NCBI RefSeq assembly: GCF_024713975.1
Contig: NC_091093.1
Location: forward strand, 31,760,001 to 31,824,000
Length of the DNA: 64,000 bases
Source of the DNA: Paralichthys olivaceus
Lineage: Eukaryota > Chordata > Actinopteri > Pleuronectiformes > Paralichthyidae
Direction: 5' to 3'
Shown piece by piece: positions 1 to 20,626 of this stretch. The position numbers and the translations under genes are program-made. The notes below the pieces were generated by a model that worked only from the letters and a program-made list of their open reading frames with translations, searched no databases and was not told the DNA's origin. Position 1 is the stretch's first letter. Every line of letters starts with the position of its first letter.

Positions 1-10915
<10,915 letters not shown>

Positions 10916-11829
10916 TGTGCCTCTAAACTGTTTTTCCTCCGACACCACGGCTCTACATTTGGCCATAAAGTTCCAGCACAAACAGGCTTTTGTCAGACGG
11001 CCAGCAGCATCCTCACATCCTCAAACTCAAGAATAAAAGGTCCAGCAGGTCGTCCTCACTGTGTCCTTATGCTGGATTATCAGTAAATCTGCTGCACCCA
11101 ACATGAGCTCAGCTCCTCCTGACCCACAGGGAATAACTTGTTCTTTTCACCATATCCTGCGAGTGTTGGCTCTGCGACTGTGCTTGCTGCCAGAAAACAG
11201 GGTGAGATGGTGTAGAATGCCCGGTGGCCTCCCCCATCCTCCCCCTGTCCTACCCAGTCAGATTAGGTCTGTGAGGGGAGGAGGGGGTGAGGAGGACAGA
11301 AACCATCTGTCCCTCCCTTCCCCTCCCCCAGTCCTGCTCAAACCCCCACAGAATGACACCAGTGGACCCACGATTATTCCAGACGTAGAAAATTAAACAA
11401 TTACCCCGTGTGATTTTCTGACACCACGGCCTGCTGCTGCCTCCACCAAACCCCCAGAGCTCGACCCAGTGAGAGTCGCTCACAGAAAGAGGCCACGTCC
11501 ATAATCCCGATGTTATCATGACTGGAGAGTTTGACCCACAAACACTGAGCGGACGAGGGATGAAGGCATGAATGTAACACTGGATATTTGCTCTGTCTGA
11601 CGGACCCAGCATCAGATAAAAACTTAACGGGTTAGAAAGAAACACCATCGGTTCACGCACGTGTTGGAATTGACCCATCACACCTCTATCATCTCCAAGT
11701 CAGTCATTACTATTATTTTACTTTTTCCAATAATGAGTAGTGTAAGGCATTACAATCTCTAAGACAGTAACAATATTACAGTTACTAATCCAAGTCACTC
11801 TGCATTAATGCGTAACCAGAGTGCGATTA

Positions 11830-12530
11830 GTTTTTTGTCCTTGGTAGGGTATCTTATGGCGCAGGTCAGGCCGGCTGCTAGCCAAAGAGCTACCATGCAC
11901 GGAGGATGAGGGAGAAGGACAGAGGCACACGTTCAGCAGCTGGAAGAATTATTATTTTGTGTTTGTCGCAGTTAAAGGTGCAAAGAACATTGTCTTCCGA
12001 TGTAAACTTTGTGCGAGCAGCAAAATTATGTCAATGGTAGTGGACGAGATCTGAAAAAGCATGTTAATGGTATATCATCAAGGAGAAGTTGCCTAATTCC
12101 ACAGGTGACACAGCCTCATTTCGATGCATTAGAGAAAATACCCATGAAGAGCAATGTTACACTGCTGCAGAAATAGATGTTTGCCAGTTAACTTGAGACA
12201 AATGCAAAAATGTAATCTAATTTGAAGGCCACGTTCGGAGAGGTAGATCCACCACAGCCAACATTTGGACGCTAACAACATAGTTAGCCCCTCCACTTTG
12301 GAACAAAACAAGGCTGCCGTGTAAAAGAATCAGAGGCAGGATCACATTTGATATTAGTAAAGCAAATAAATCCATTCATCAAAGGGTTCATGGCCACTGT
12401 GACAGACGATACATGAAATTAGGCGGCTAAAGAATATCAGCGAGTCTCTGAGCTCGAAGAAGACAGTGAAGAGTATTTAACTTTTACAGATCTCACAGAA
12501 GCCGACAGTTAGTTTACTCTCAGAGGTGAA
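11830..12530 (+). mobile_element. Decayed hAT-like DNA transposon fragment
   Basis: Around 11950-12030 the plus strand reads YYFVFVAVKGAKNIVFRCKLC, then ASSKIMS. This is the look of a BED-type zinc finger at the head of hAT transposases, with Cys-x-x-Cys in FRCKLC. Downstream (12430-12510) EYQRVSELEEDSEEYLTFTD continues in an open frame. Stops interrupt the frames between, and no DDE or dimerisation region is visible, so this is a partial, inactive copy. Boundaries are approximate. Confidence 0.45.
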
Positions 12531-12556
12531 CAGCACGTACACTTTCCACCAGTGAT

Positions 12557-12620
<64 letters not shown>
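12557..12620. repeat. (AT)n microsatellite
   Basis: About 62 bp of uninterrupted AT dinucleotides. Confidence 0.98.
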
Positions 12621-12623
<3 letters not shown>

Positions 12624-12734
12624 CAAGTCTCAGGTCTTTGGACAAAAGTCTACACAGAACATGTGGAAGAAATAAGCCTCAGAAAGCTACTGGTGCTGTC
12701 ATCAAGGAGGTGGTTGTGTGAAAGTGTATTTCCA

Positions 12735-12804
12735 TCGCCCTATGTGTGTGTCTGTGAAAGTGTGTTTATGTGTGTATGTTTGTGTGTCTGTGAAAGTGTG
12801 TATA

Positions 12805-12838
<34 letters not shown>
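12735..12838. repeat. (GT)n-rich microsatellite
   Basis: An interrupted GT tract: TGTGTGTCTGTGAAAGTGTG units, followed by a pure GT run at about 12806-12837. Confidence 0.95.
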
Positions 12839-12842
<4 letters not shown>

Positions 12843-13946
12843 GTGCTGAGTGCCTGAGTAGAGTCAGATTAGATTTGCCTGCAGGGCGGAGCTGAGCGAT
12901 GGGATAATCCTGTGGTTGTTCTGGCCTCGTCTCGGTGAAGATGACCTTCATCAGACGAGACGCTGAACAGGTTCCACTGAGCAACAGGCTGAAACTACTG
13001 TCACCATGAACGATGGAGTTTCACATGAATGATAAAGAACGCAGTCTTTCTTTACTCACTGAAGTCAATTTCCTCATCATCTTTTTTATCAAAGAGATTA
13101 AACATTATCCAAAACTCACTCTTAACATGGAAAAGGACAAACTACATTATGTTTTAATATCAGAATACTGCTCAAAGAAATCTATAATAGTCCTTTAGAT
13201 CAACACAATAAAACTACATTACCCAAAAGTCTGCTGGGCTCACAGATTTTCTCTGTGGCAGAAGTTATGAAAGAGTTAAGTTAAATTAAAGTTCTCATAG
13301 TGAAGAAGGATGAATCAATTTAAATGAAGTGCTTAGTAAATGAGTCTTGTGTTATAATATTTTACCATATTCCTGATCTTATCAAAGAAAAGTATTTTAT
13401 GTGAATATATTAAATTTACAATGACAACAGAAACATATTAAACAATAGAATGTGTTTCTAATGTTGATGTCTGGATGAGAAATGAAGAATAAAACAAAGT
13501 GGAAAAAATAAAGAGCAAAATGATGCAGAAGAGCTGAGTTGACATTAAGCTGCTGTCAGGTTTGAAACTGATTCAGTAGAATACGTTTATTCTCTAATGC
13601 ACGCAGGACAAAAGCAGCTTGTGCCTAATCTGTAATTCTTCACAGGAGCCGTCTGTCACGTTCACTTTCTAAGAACTGAGGAGCAAACAAGAGGTTAAAT
13701 AAACATCTGAGGTTAGTTTGGTTCAGACTCAGTTAAGAGGCTTGAACTCACAGACCCAGTGAACGGAGACTGAGTCTGAGGCTGGTGACGACAACAAGAA
13801 AAACCAGACACTCATTTATTTAACTCAACGTTCATGTGTTGATGTTGACACGTCTGCACACCTTCACCTTTACAAACTGCTGCTGCACAAAAGAACCAAG
13901 TCACAAACTGACCTTCCCCACACTCACCTCTATTGTTTTAACCTGC

Positions 13947-13969
13947 CTGTCTGTCTCTCAGTCTGCCTC

Positions 13970-14000
<31 letters not shown>

Positions 14001-14195
14001 GTCTGTCTGTCTGTCTGTCTCTCTGCCTGTCTGTCTGCCTGTCTGTCAGTTAGTCAGTCTGTGTGTCTGTCTCTCAGTCTGCCTCTCTGTCTGTCTGTCT
14101 GTCAGTCAGTCAGTCTGTGTGTCTGCCTCACAGTCGGTCTGTCTGTCAGCCTGTCTCTCTGTCTTTCAGTCTGCCTGTCTGTCTGCCTTCTTTCA
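13947..14195. repeat. CTGT tetranucleotide array, first block
   Basis: CTGTCTGT repeats interrupted by CTGCCTGT, CTCTGTCTG and CAGTCAGTCAGT variants. Long open frames across it (SVCLSVCLS type) are an artefact of the repeat. Confidence 0.97.
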
Positions 14196-14689
14196 CCAGT
14201 ATTCTGATATTAAAACATCATGTATGTAAATCACTTAGTCTGTGATAAACACGTGTTGCTCTGAGCGGTCCAGGTCGCAGTGGCCCTGCATTCCTGGGGG
14301 CCCCTTTCACTCTCAGATAATTACTGCTGCATTGTGGGAGAGGAGGAAGTGCCAGAAAGGACAAACAAAAGCAAATTAGCGGATGCAAATGGTCGCTTGA
14401 GCGAAAGCGCTCAGTCTATGGTTTCAATAGGCTTGTGCAATAACAGTTGGCTGGAATCCAAACCTTGTTTACCAAAAAAAGGACGAGAAAAATGATCCAT
14501 TCATTCTTTATTTGGACATTTTGATTGTCTTCTTCTTCAGACTGTTATAACAAGGCTTCTGACGTGTTCTCTTCCCGAGTCATAACCTCAGATACACGAC
14601 TCATCATTTATAATATACTTAAATTAAATCATTTTACTGGACGAGGTTCAGTGAAAAGAGGCTCCGTCTGTTTTTATTGGTCATACACC

Positions 14690-15955
14690 AAAACTGTCTG
14701 TAACTGTCTGTACTTGTCTGTAACTGTCTGTCTGTACCTGTCTGTACCTGTCTGTCTGTACCTGTCTGTAACTGTCTGTAACTGTGTGTCTGTACCTGTC
14801 TGTAACTGTCTGTCTGTAACTGTCTGTACCTGTATGTACCTGTCTGTAACTGTCTGTTTGTAACTGTCTGTACCTGTCTGTAACTGTCTGTCTGTAACTG
14901 TCTGTACCTGTATGTACCTGTCTGTAACTGTCTGTCTGTACCTGTTTGTAACTGTCTGTCTGTAACTGTCTGTACCTGTCTGTAACTGTCTGTCTGTACC
15001 TGTCTGTAACTGTCTGTCTGTACCTGTGTGTACCTCTCTGTAACTGTCTGTCCGTCTGTAACTGTCTGTAACTGTCTGTCTGTCTGTAACTGTCTGCAAC
15101 TGTCTGTCACTGTCTGTCACTGTCTGTCTGTCTGTAACTGTGTGTACCTCTCTGTAACTGTCTGTCTGTCTGTAACTGTGTGTCTGTAACTGTCTGTCTG
15201 TCTGTCACTGTCTGTCTGTCTGTAACTGTGTGTCTGTAACTGTCTGTCTGTCTGTCACTGTCTGTCTGTCTGTAACTGTGTGTACCTCTCTGTAACTGTC
15301 TGTCTGTCTGTCTGTAACTGTCTGTATGTCTGTCTGTAACTGTGTGTCTGTAACTGTCTGTCTGTCTGTAACTGTCTGTCTGTCTGTAACTGTGTGTCTG
15401 TAACTGTCTGTAACTGTCTGTAAGTGCCTGTCTGTCTGGACCTGTCTGTCTGTCTGTAACTGTCTGTCTGTCTGTAACTGTGTGTCTGTAACTGTCTGTA
15501 ACTGTCTGTAAGTGCCTGTCTGTCTGGACCTGTCTGTCTGTCTGTAACTGTCTGTCTGTAACTGTCTGTAAGTGCCTGTCTGTCTGTAACTGTCTGTACC
15601 TGTCTGTAACTGTCTGTAAATGCCTGTCTGTCTGTAACTGTCTGTAACTGTCTGTAAGTACCTGTCTGTAACTGTCTGTACCTGTCTGTAACTGTCTGTA
15701 AATGCCTGTCTGTCTGTAACTGTGTGTCTGTAACTGTCTGTAAGTGCCTGTCTGTCTGGACCTGTCTGTAACTGTCTGTCTGTCTGTCTGTAACTGTCTG
15801 TCTGTAACTGTCTGTAAGTGCCTGTCTGTCTGTAACTGTCTGTACCTGTCTGTAACTGTCTGTAAATGCCTGTCTGTCTGTAACTGTCTGTAAATACCTG
15901 TCTGTAACTGTCTGTAAATGCCTGTCTGTCTGTAACTGTCTGTACCTGTCTGAGT
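14690..15955. repeat. 1.27 kb CTGT-based array (CTGTAACTGTCTGTACCTGT)
   Basis: Higher-order mixture of CTGTCTGT, CTGTAACTGT and CTGTACCTGT words. The word order repeats imperfectly, for instance TAAGTGCCTGTCTGTCTGGA recurs near 15420, 15510 and 15740. Low complexity gives open frames of up to 240 codons on the minus strand (TDRQLQTVTDRYRQ type), which I regard as spurious. Confidence 0.98.
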
Positions 15956-16060
15956 TCAAACTATCCTGGTGAATCAAAGGTGCAACACAAACATGATTTG
16001 ACGTCTCTCTTGTGTTTCCTCGATGATCTTGTAGGAATCAAACCTGCAGATTCTCACCTG

Positions 16061-16215
16061 TCTCTGGAGCCAGTGTCCCGTCATCTCGTCGCTGAGGCCT
16101 GAGTCAGTCAGAGCGTCACGCGGTGGTGCGTCATAGAGTTTGATGAAGGCGTTGGTGTGATGACCACGTCTCTCCAGCCCCGGTACCATTCCTCCGCCTG
16201 CTCACACATCTCCTT
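16061..16215 (-). other. Unexplained open segment with plausible splice signals
   Basis: On the minus strand, TTTATTCTAAAG then GAGATGTGTGAGCAGGC looks like an acceptor, and CTCCAGAGACAG then GTGAGAATC looks like a donor. One frame reads NAFIKLYDAPPRDALTDSGL and then SDEMTGHWLQRQ. The frame open at the acceptor (EMCEQAEEWYRGWRDVVITP) is not the same one. I recognise no family. It could be a lone exon of an unseen gene, a decayed exon, or chance. Confidence 0.2.
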
Positions 16216-16529
16216 TAGAATAAAGACACTGATGTCAAGACACCAGCAGTTTCTCACTCCTGTTTAATCTGATTATCGTGGGTGGAGTGAAGAAGCTCAC
16301 GCTCAAGATGAGCTGGAAAAGTCTGGAGACACAGGAAATGTGTTCCAGTGGTGGAAAAGCTGTTTGTATTAAATGGTAAACCTCTTATGAGAGACAGGAA
16401 TAGAAGGAGAAGAGAGAATCTGTAATCCGGACAGTTAAAAGTCAACATAATCCACTAATTGTCTTTTCTCAATCATCTCTTTGATGATAACAAGATAATA
16501 ATACATCACTTCATTCATACATGAATTAC

Positions 16530-16645
16530 CTGGAGATGTAATAGATAGATGAACTTTATTGATTCTAGTTGGGAAATTGTTGTGTCACAGCAGCAGTTCA
16601 ACATTCACAGAGAGGAAGACACAAAAAGACAAGGTGCAACATTTC
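16530..16645. repeat. Dispersed retroposon-tail fragment
   Basis: The segment reads ATAGATAGATGAACTTTATT, then GATTCTAGTTGGGAAATTGT, then TGTGTCACAGCAGCA. This matches the common teleost tail sequence 'TAGATGAACTTTATTGATCC...GGGAAATT'. The family was not assigned. Confidence 0.5.
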
Positions 16646-16789
16646 AGTATTTGATTAATCACCTCGTGAGGTAAATAAACTGTGATCTGCATTAAAGAAA
16701 ACTTCATGTGACTGCAGGAAACTTATCTGGAGACACATCACACAGAGACGATCACCTGATGGTTTCCCTGCTGTTCCACATCCAGGCCA

Positions 16790-16870
16790 TAGGTGGCGGT
16801 AATGCACCTTTAAGCTGATTTACCAATAGCAAATCAAACAAAAAGCAGTAGAAGAAGAACCGTCCTTCTG
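16790..16870 (+). promoter_or_regulatory. hypk proximal promoter with GGCGGTAATGC module
   Basis: About 100 to 30 bp before the hypk ATG the sequence reads GGTGGCGGTAATGCACCTTT, then a spacer with ACCAATAG, then AGTAGAAGAAGAACCGTCC. A very similar arrangement precedes ndufs3 at 50228-50287 (GGGGGCGGTAATGCGCCTT, then TTAACC, then AAGAAGAAGATCCGTCC). I have seen this module repeatedly near teleost gene starts; its function is not known to me. No TATA box is seen. Confidence 0.5.
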
Positions 16871-16893
16871 GTTCCGGTCTTACTGGAGCAAAC

Positions 16894-19800
16894 ATGGCGA
16901 CCGAGGGAGACGTCGATCTGGACCTGGAAGCTGAGGAGAACTGCACCGGGAAACCGGCGGAGAAGCCCCGCAAACATGACAGCGGCGCCGCAGACCTGGA
17001 GAGAGTCACAGACTACGCGGAGGAGAAAGAGATCTCCAGCTCCGACCTGGAAACGGTGAGAGCTAACGTTAGCATAGCAACATGCGGCCATCAGCATCTG
17101 AGCATTCTCACACTTCACTGTCCCAACATACTAACATACAACACTTCACTGTCCCAACATACTAACATACAACACTTCACTGTCCCAACATACTAACATA
17201 CAACACTTCACTGTCCCAACATACAACACTTCACTGTCCCAACATACTAACATACAAGACTTCACTGTCCCAACATACTAACATACAACACTTCACTGTC
17301 CCAACATACTAACATACAACACTTCACTGTCCCAACATACAACACTTCACTGTCCCAACATACTAACATACAACACTTCACTGTCCCAACATACAACACT
17401 TCACTGTCCCAACATACTAACATACAACACTTCACTGTCCCGACATACTAACATACAAAACTTCACTGTCCCGACATACTAACATACAACACTTCACTGT
17501 CCCAACATACAACACTTCACTGTCCCAACATACTAACATACAACACTTCACTGTCCCAACATACTAACATACAACACTTCACTGTCCCAACATACAACAC
17601 TTCACTGTCCCAACATACTAACATACAAGACTTCACTGTCCCAACATACTAACATACAACACTTCACTGTCCCAACATACAAACATACAACACTTCACTG
17701 TCCCAACATACTAACATACAACACTTCACTGTCCCAACATACTAACATACAACAATACTTCACTGTCCCGACATACAACACTTCACTGTCTCGACATACT
17801 AACATACAACACTTCACTGTCCCAACATACTAACATACAACACTTCACTGTCCCAACATACTAACATACAACAATACTTCACTGTCCCGACATACAACAC
17901 TTCACTGTCCCGACATACTAACATACAACACTTCACTGTCCCAACATACTAACATACAAGACTTCACTGTCCCAACATACTAACATACAACAACACTTCA
18001 CTGTCCAGACATACTAACATACAACAATACTTCACTGTCCCAACATACAACACTTCACTGTCCCGACATACTAACATACAACAATACTTCACTGTCCCAA
18101 CATACTAACATACAACACTTCACTGTCCCAACATACTAACATACAACAATACTTCACTGTCCCAACATACTAACATACAACACTTCACTGTCCCGACATA
18201 CTAACATACAACACTTCACTGTCCCGACATACTAACATACAACACTTCACTGTCCCAACATACTAACATACAACACTTCACTGTCCCAACATACTAACAT
18301 ACAACACTACTTCACTGTCCCGACATACAACACTTCACTGTCTCGACATACTAACATACAACACTTCACTGTCCCAACATACTAACATACAACACTTCAC
18401 TGTCCCAACATACTAACATACAACAATACTTCACTGTCCCGACATACAACACTTCACTGTCCCGACATACTAACATACAACACTTCACTGTCCCAACATA
18501 CTAACATACAACACTTCACTGTCCCAACATACTAACATACAACAATACTTCACTGTCCCGACATACAACACTTCACTGTCTCGACATACTAACATACAAC
18601 ACTTCACTGTCCCAACATACTAACATACAACACTTCACTGTCCCAACATACTAACATACAACAATACTTCACTGTCCCGACATACAACACTTCACTGTCC
18701 CGACATACTAACATACAACACTTCACTGTCCCGACATTCTAACATACAACACTTCACTGTCCCGACATTCTAACATACAACACTTCACTGTCCCGACATA
18801 CTAACATACAACACTTCACTGTCCCGACATTCTAACATACAACACTTCACTGTCCCGACATACTAACATACAACACTTCACTGTCCCGACATACTAACAT
18901 ACAACACTTCACTGTCCCGACATACTAACATACAACACTTCACTGTCCCGACATACTAACATACAACACTTCACTGTCCCGACATTCTAACATACAACAC
19001 TTCACTGTCCCGACATTCTAACATACAACACTTCACTGTCCCGACATACTAACATACAACACTTCACTGTCCCGACATACTAACATACAAGACTTCACTG
19101 TCCCGACATACTAACATACAACACTTCACTGTCCCGACATACTAACATACAACACTTCACTGTCCCGACATTCTAACATACAACACTTCACTGTCCCGAC
19201 ATACTAACATACAATACTTCACTGTCCCGACATACTAACATACAACACTTCACTGTCCCGACATTCTAACATACAACACTTCACTGTCCCGACATACTAA
19301 CATACAACACTTCACTGTCCCGACATTCTAACATACAACACTTCACTGTCCCATTGACTAACACAGATGTTTATTTTAATTTCAGGCGATGTCAGTGATT
19401 GGAGACAGACGGTCACGAGAGCAGAAAGCCAAACAGGAAAGGTAAGATCATCCACAGTGACACAAACCTTTTTATTCATCCTGGATCAACATGCTGAGGT
19501 GAACTCGCTGTGATAGTGACGTCTGTAATCTGCAGAATTTTCCTGACACGTTTGACATAAAATGTTTGTCTGGCCCTTTTTATATTTTCAGAGAAAAGGA
19601 GTTGGCCAAAGTCACCATCAAGAAAGAGGACGTAGAACTAATTGTAAGTTCTTAACTTGTCTTTTTTCCACATCTGTTATTGGAGGAATTGATTGTCAAA
19701 AGTAAATGGACACCAGAACATTTCATACTAAAAATCATGGCCGTTCATCTGCTGCTAGTTTCATATTTCTTGTAGAACTTTCAGGGCACCACTCTGTGAT

Positions 19801-20142
19801 GTTTTAGTTTTATTTTGGGATTATTTTAGGAGACAGTGCAACTTGCAAATATGCCTGTTTTCTGATTTGTATCATCATCTTGTAGGCCGTCACGTGAAAT
19901 ACAAGGAGCGAGCGAGAATTTGTGTGTGCACCCATTTTGGGAGTCTGGGAGCACACACACACCTGCAACATAAAACTAATCAGTTATACCGTCAGTTTGT
20001 CATCAAGCACAGTTTGAACTTGTCTCTCATTCTGTGGATGTTGCAGATGTCTGAGATGGAGATTTCGAGGGCGGTGGCCGAGCGCAGTCTAAGGGAACAC
20101 ATGGGGAACGTGGTGGAAGCTTTGGTCGCTCTCACTAATTGA
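16894..20142 (+). CDS. hypk: Huntingtin-interacting protein K, NatA regulator
   Basis: HYPK binds the NatA N-terminal acetyltransferase (NAA10/NAA15) on the ribosome and modulates it; it also has chaperone-like activity on huntingtin. Exons: 16894-17055, 19386-19441, 19592-19643, 20047-20142; 121 residues, the usual family length. The N-terminus (MATEGDVDLDLE) is acidic and disordered. Residues about 45-75 (ADLERVTDYAEEKEISSSDL, ending in AMSVIGDRRSREQKAKQERE) form the conserved helix that reaches the NAA10 active site. Residues about 78-121 (VTIKKEDVELIMSEMEISR to EALVALTN) are the UBA-like domain that docks on NAA15. The start follows AACATGGCG, a good Kozak context, and matches the family N-terminus. 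Intron 1 is almost wholly a minisatellite. The gene converges on mfap1; stop codons are 485 bp apart. A poly(A) signal lies at 20223. Confidence 0.97.
17105..19352. repeat. 2.2 kb minisatellite in hypk intron 1, unit about 30 bp
   Basis: About 75 head-to-tail copies of ACATACTAACATACAACACT followed by TCACTGTCCC, with shortened 19 bp copies (lacking ACATACTAACA) and copies carrying an extra ACA or ACT. A G replaces A in TCCCG of later units, and ACATTCTAAC variants cluster in the last third, so the array has internal sub-families. Each full unit contains TACTAAC. The array ends 33 bp before the exon 2 acceptor (AG at 19384-19385). Confidence 0.98.
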
Positions 20143-20222
20143 ACATTTACCAAATGGACTACAGTGATACTGAACTAATCCCAGTGGTTAAACTGCAAAT
20201 CCTTTTTGTTTTTCATTTTTTA

Positions 20223-20228
20223 AATAAA
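20223..20228 (+). promoter_or_regulatory. hypk poly(A) signal
   Basis: AATAAA 81 bp after the hypk stop codon, in the short interval shared with the convergent mfap1 3' end. Confidence 0.75.
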
Positions 20229-20331
20229 GTTTGACATTCGGCTTTCTTCCTTTACCTGAGATTAAATGTTACACAATTTCAATACTTTTCAACAGATTGA
20301 AAAAAGTTTTTAAAATTATGAAACATCAGAT

Positions 20332-20337
20332 TTTATT
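20332..20337 (-). promoter_or_regulatory. mfap1 poly(A) signal
   Basis: TTTATT on the plus strand (AATAAA for the minus-strand gene), 290 bp after the mfap1 stop. If hypk uses 20223, the two transcripts end back to back with little overlap. Confidence 0.6.
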
Positions 20338-20626
20338 TGCAAATAAATCAAGTGACAAGACCTGTACTTTTACATATTAGAAGAAAAGAAAGAAGGAAAT
20401 CTGCAACATGTTATAAACTGATATTTACACATTTTCTTTGTTTAAAAATTGAAGGGGATTTTAGTGGTGTGGCTCAGAATTTGTTCTGCACATGCACAAT
20501 GGAAAACTATCTCATCTCCAAGTTGACAAACCAATGTGGATAAAGGTTCTTTTTAAATGGTGCAGCAGAATCTGGTTTCCTTCCACAACAAAGTCCAGGG
20601 AAGAGAATCTGTCTCTGACGTCACAT

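Larger units (their letters stand above)
10916..16792. other. Gene-poor intergenic region between serinc4 and hypk
   Basis: No gene of known family could be supported. It contains the serinc4 upstream region (no recognisable core promoter), a hAT-like relic, an (AT)n run, a (GT)n run, two blocks of CTGT-type microsatellite and one short unexplained open segment at 16061-16215. The stretches 11060-11700 and 12840-13930 look unique but carry no recognisable coding signal on either strand. Confidence 0.7.

Noticed and set aside
11250-11681. 143-codon minus-strand frame
   Set aside because: No domain, low-complexity segments and no splice or conservation signal; likely chance.
13836-14245. Plus-strand Ser/Cys/Leu/Val-rich open frames
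   Set aside because: A reading of the CTGT tetranucleotide array, not a gene.
14280-14495. 71-codon frame between the two CTGT blocks
   Set aside because: The sequence looks unique and moderately protein-like (EEEVPERTNKSKLADANG), but no family, start context or splice sites support it.
14634-15977. Minus-strand open frames of 148-240 codons (YRQLQTDRQ repeats)
   Set aside because: They lie wholly in a CTGT/CTGTAA microsatellite. The protein is a mere reading of the repeat, three frames look alike, and there is no start context or homology.
16061-16189. Bcl-2 family exon, from the NAFIKLYD resemblance to a WxxFVELYG-type segment
   Set aside because: No BH1 or BH3 region and no tail anchor could be found in either direction, and frame continuity fails; kept only as an unexplained segment.
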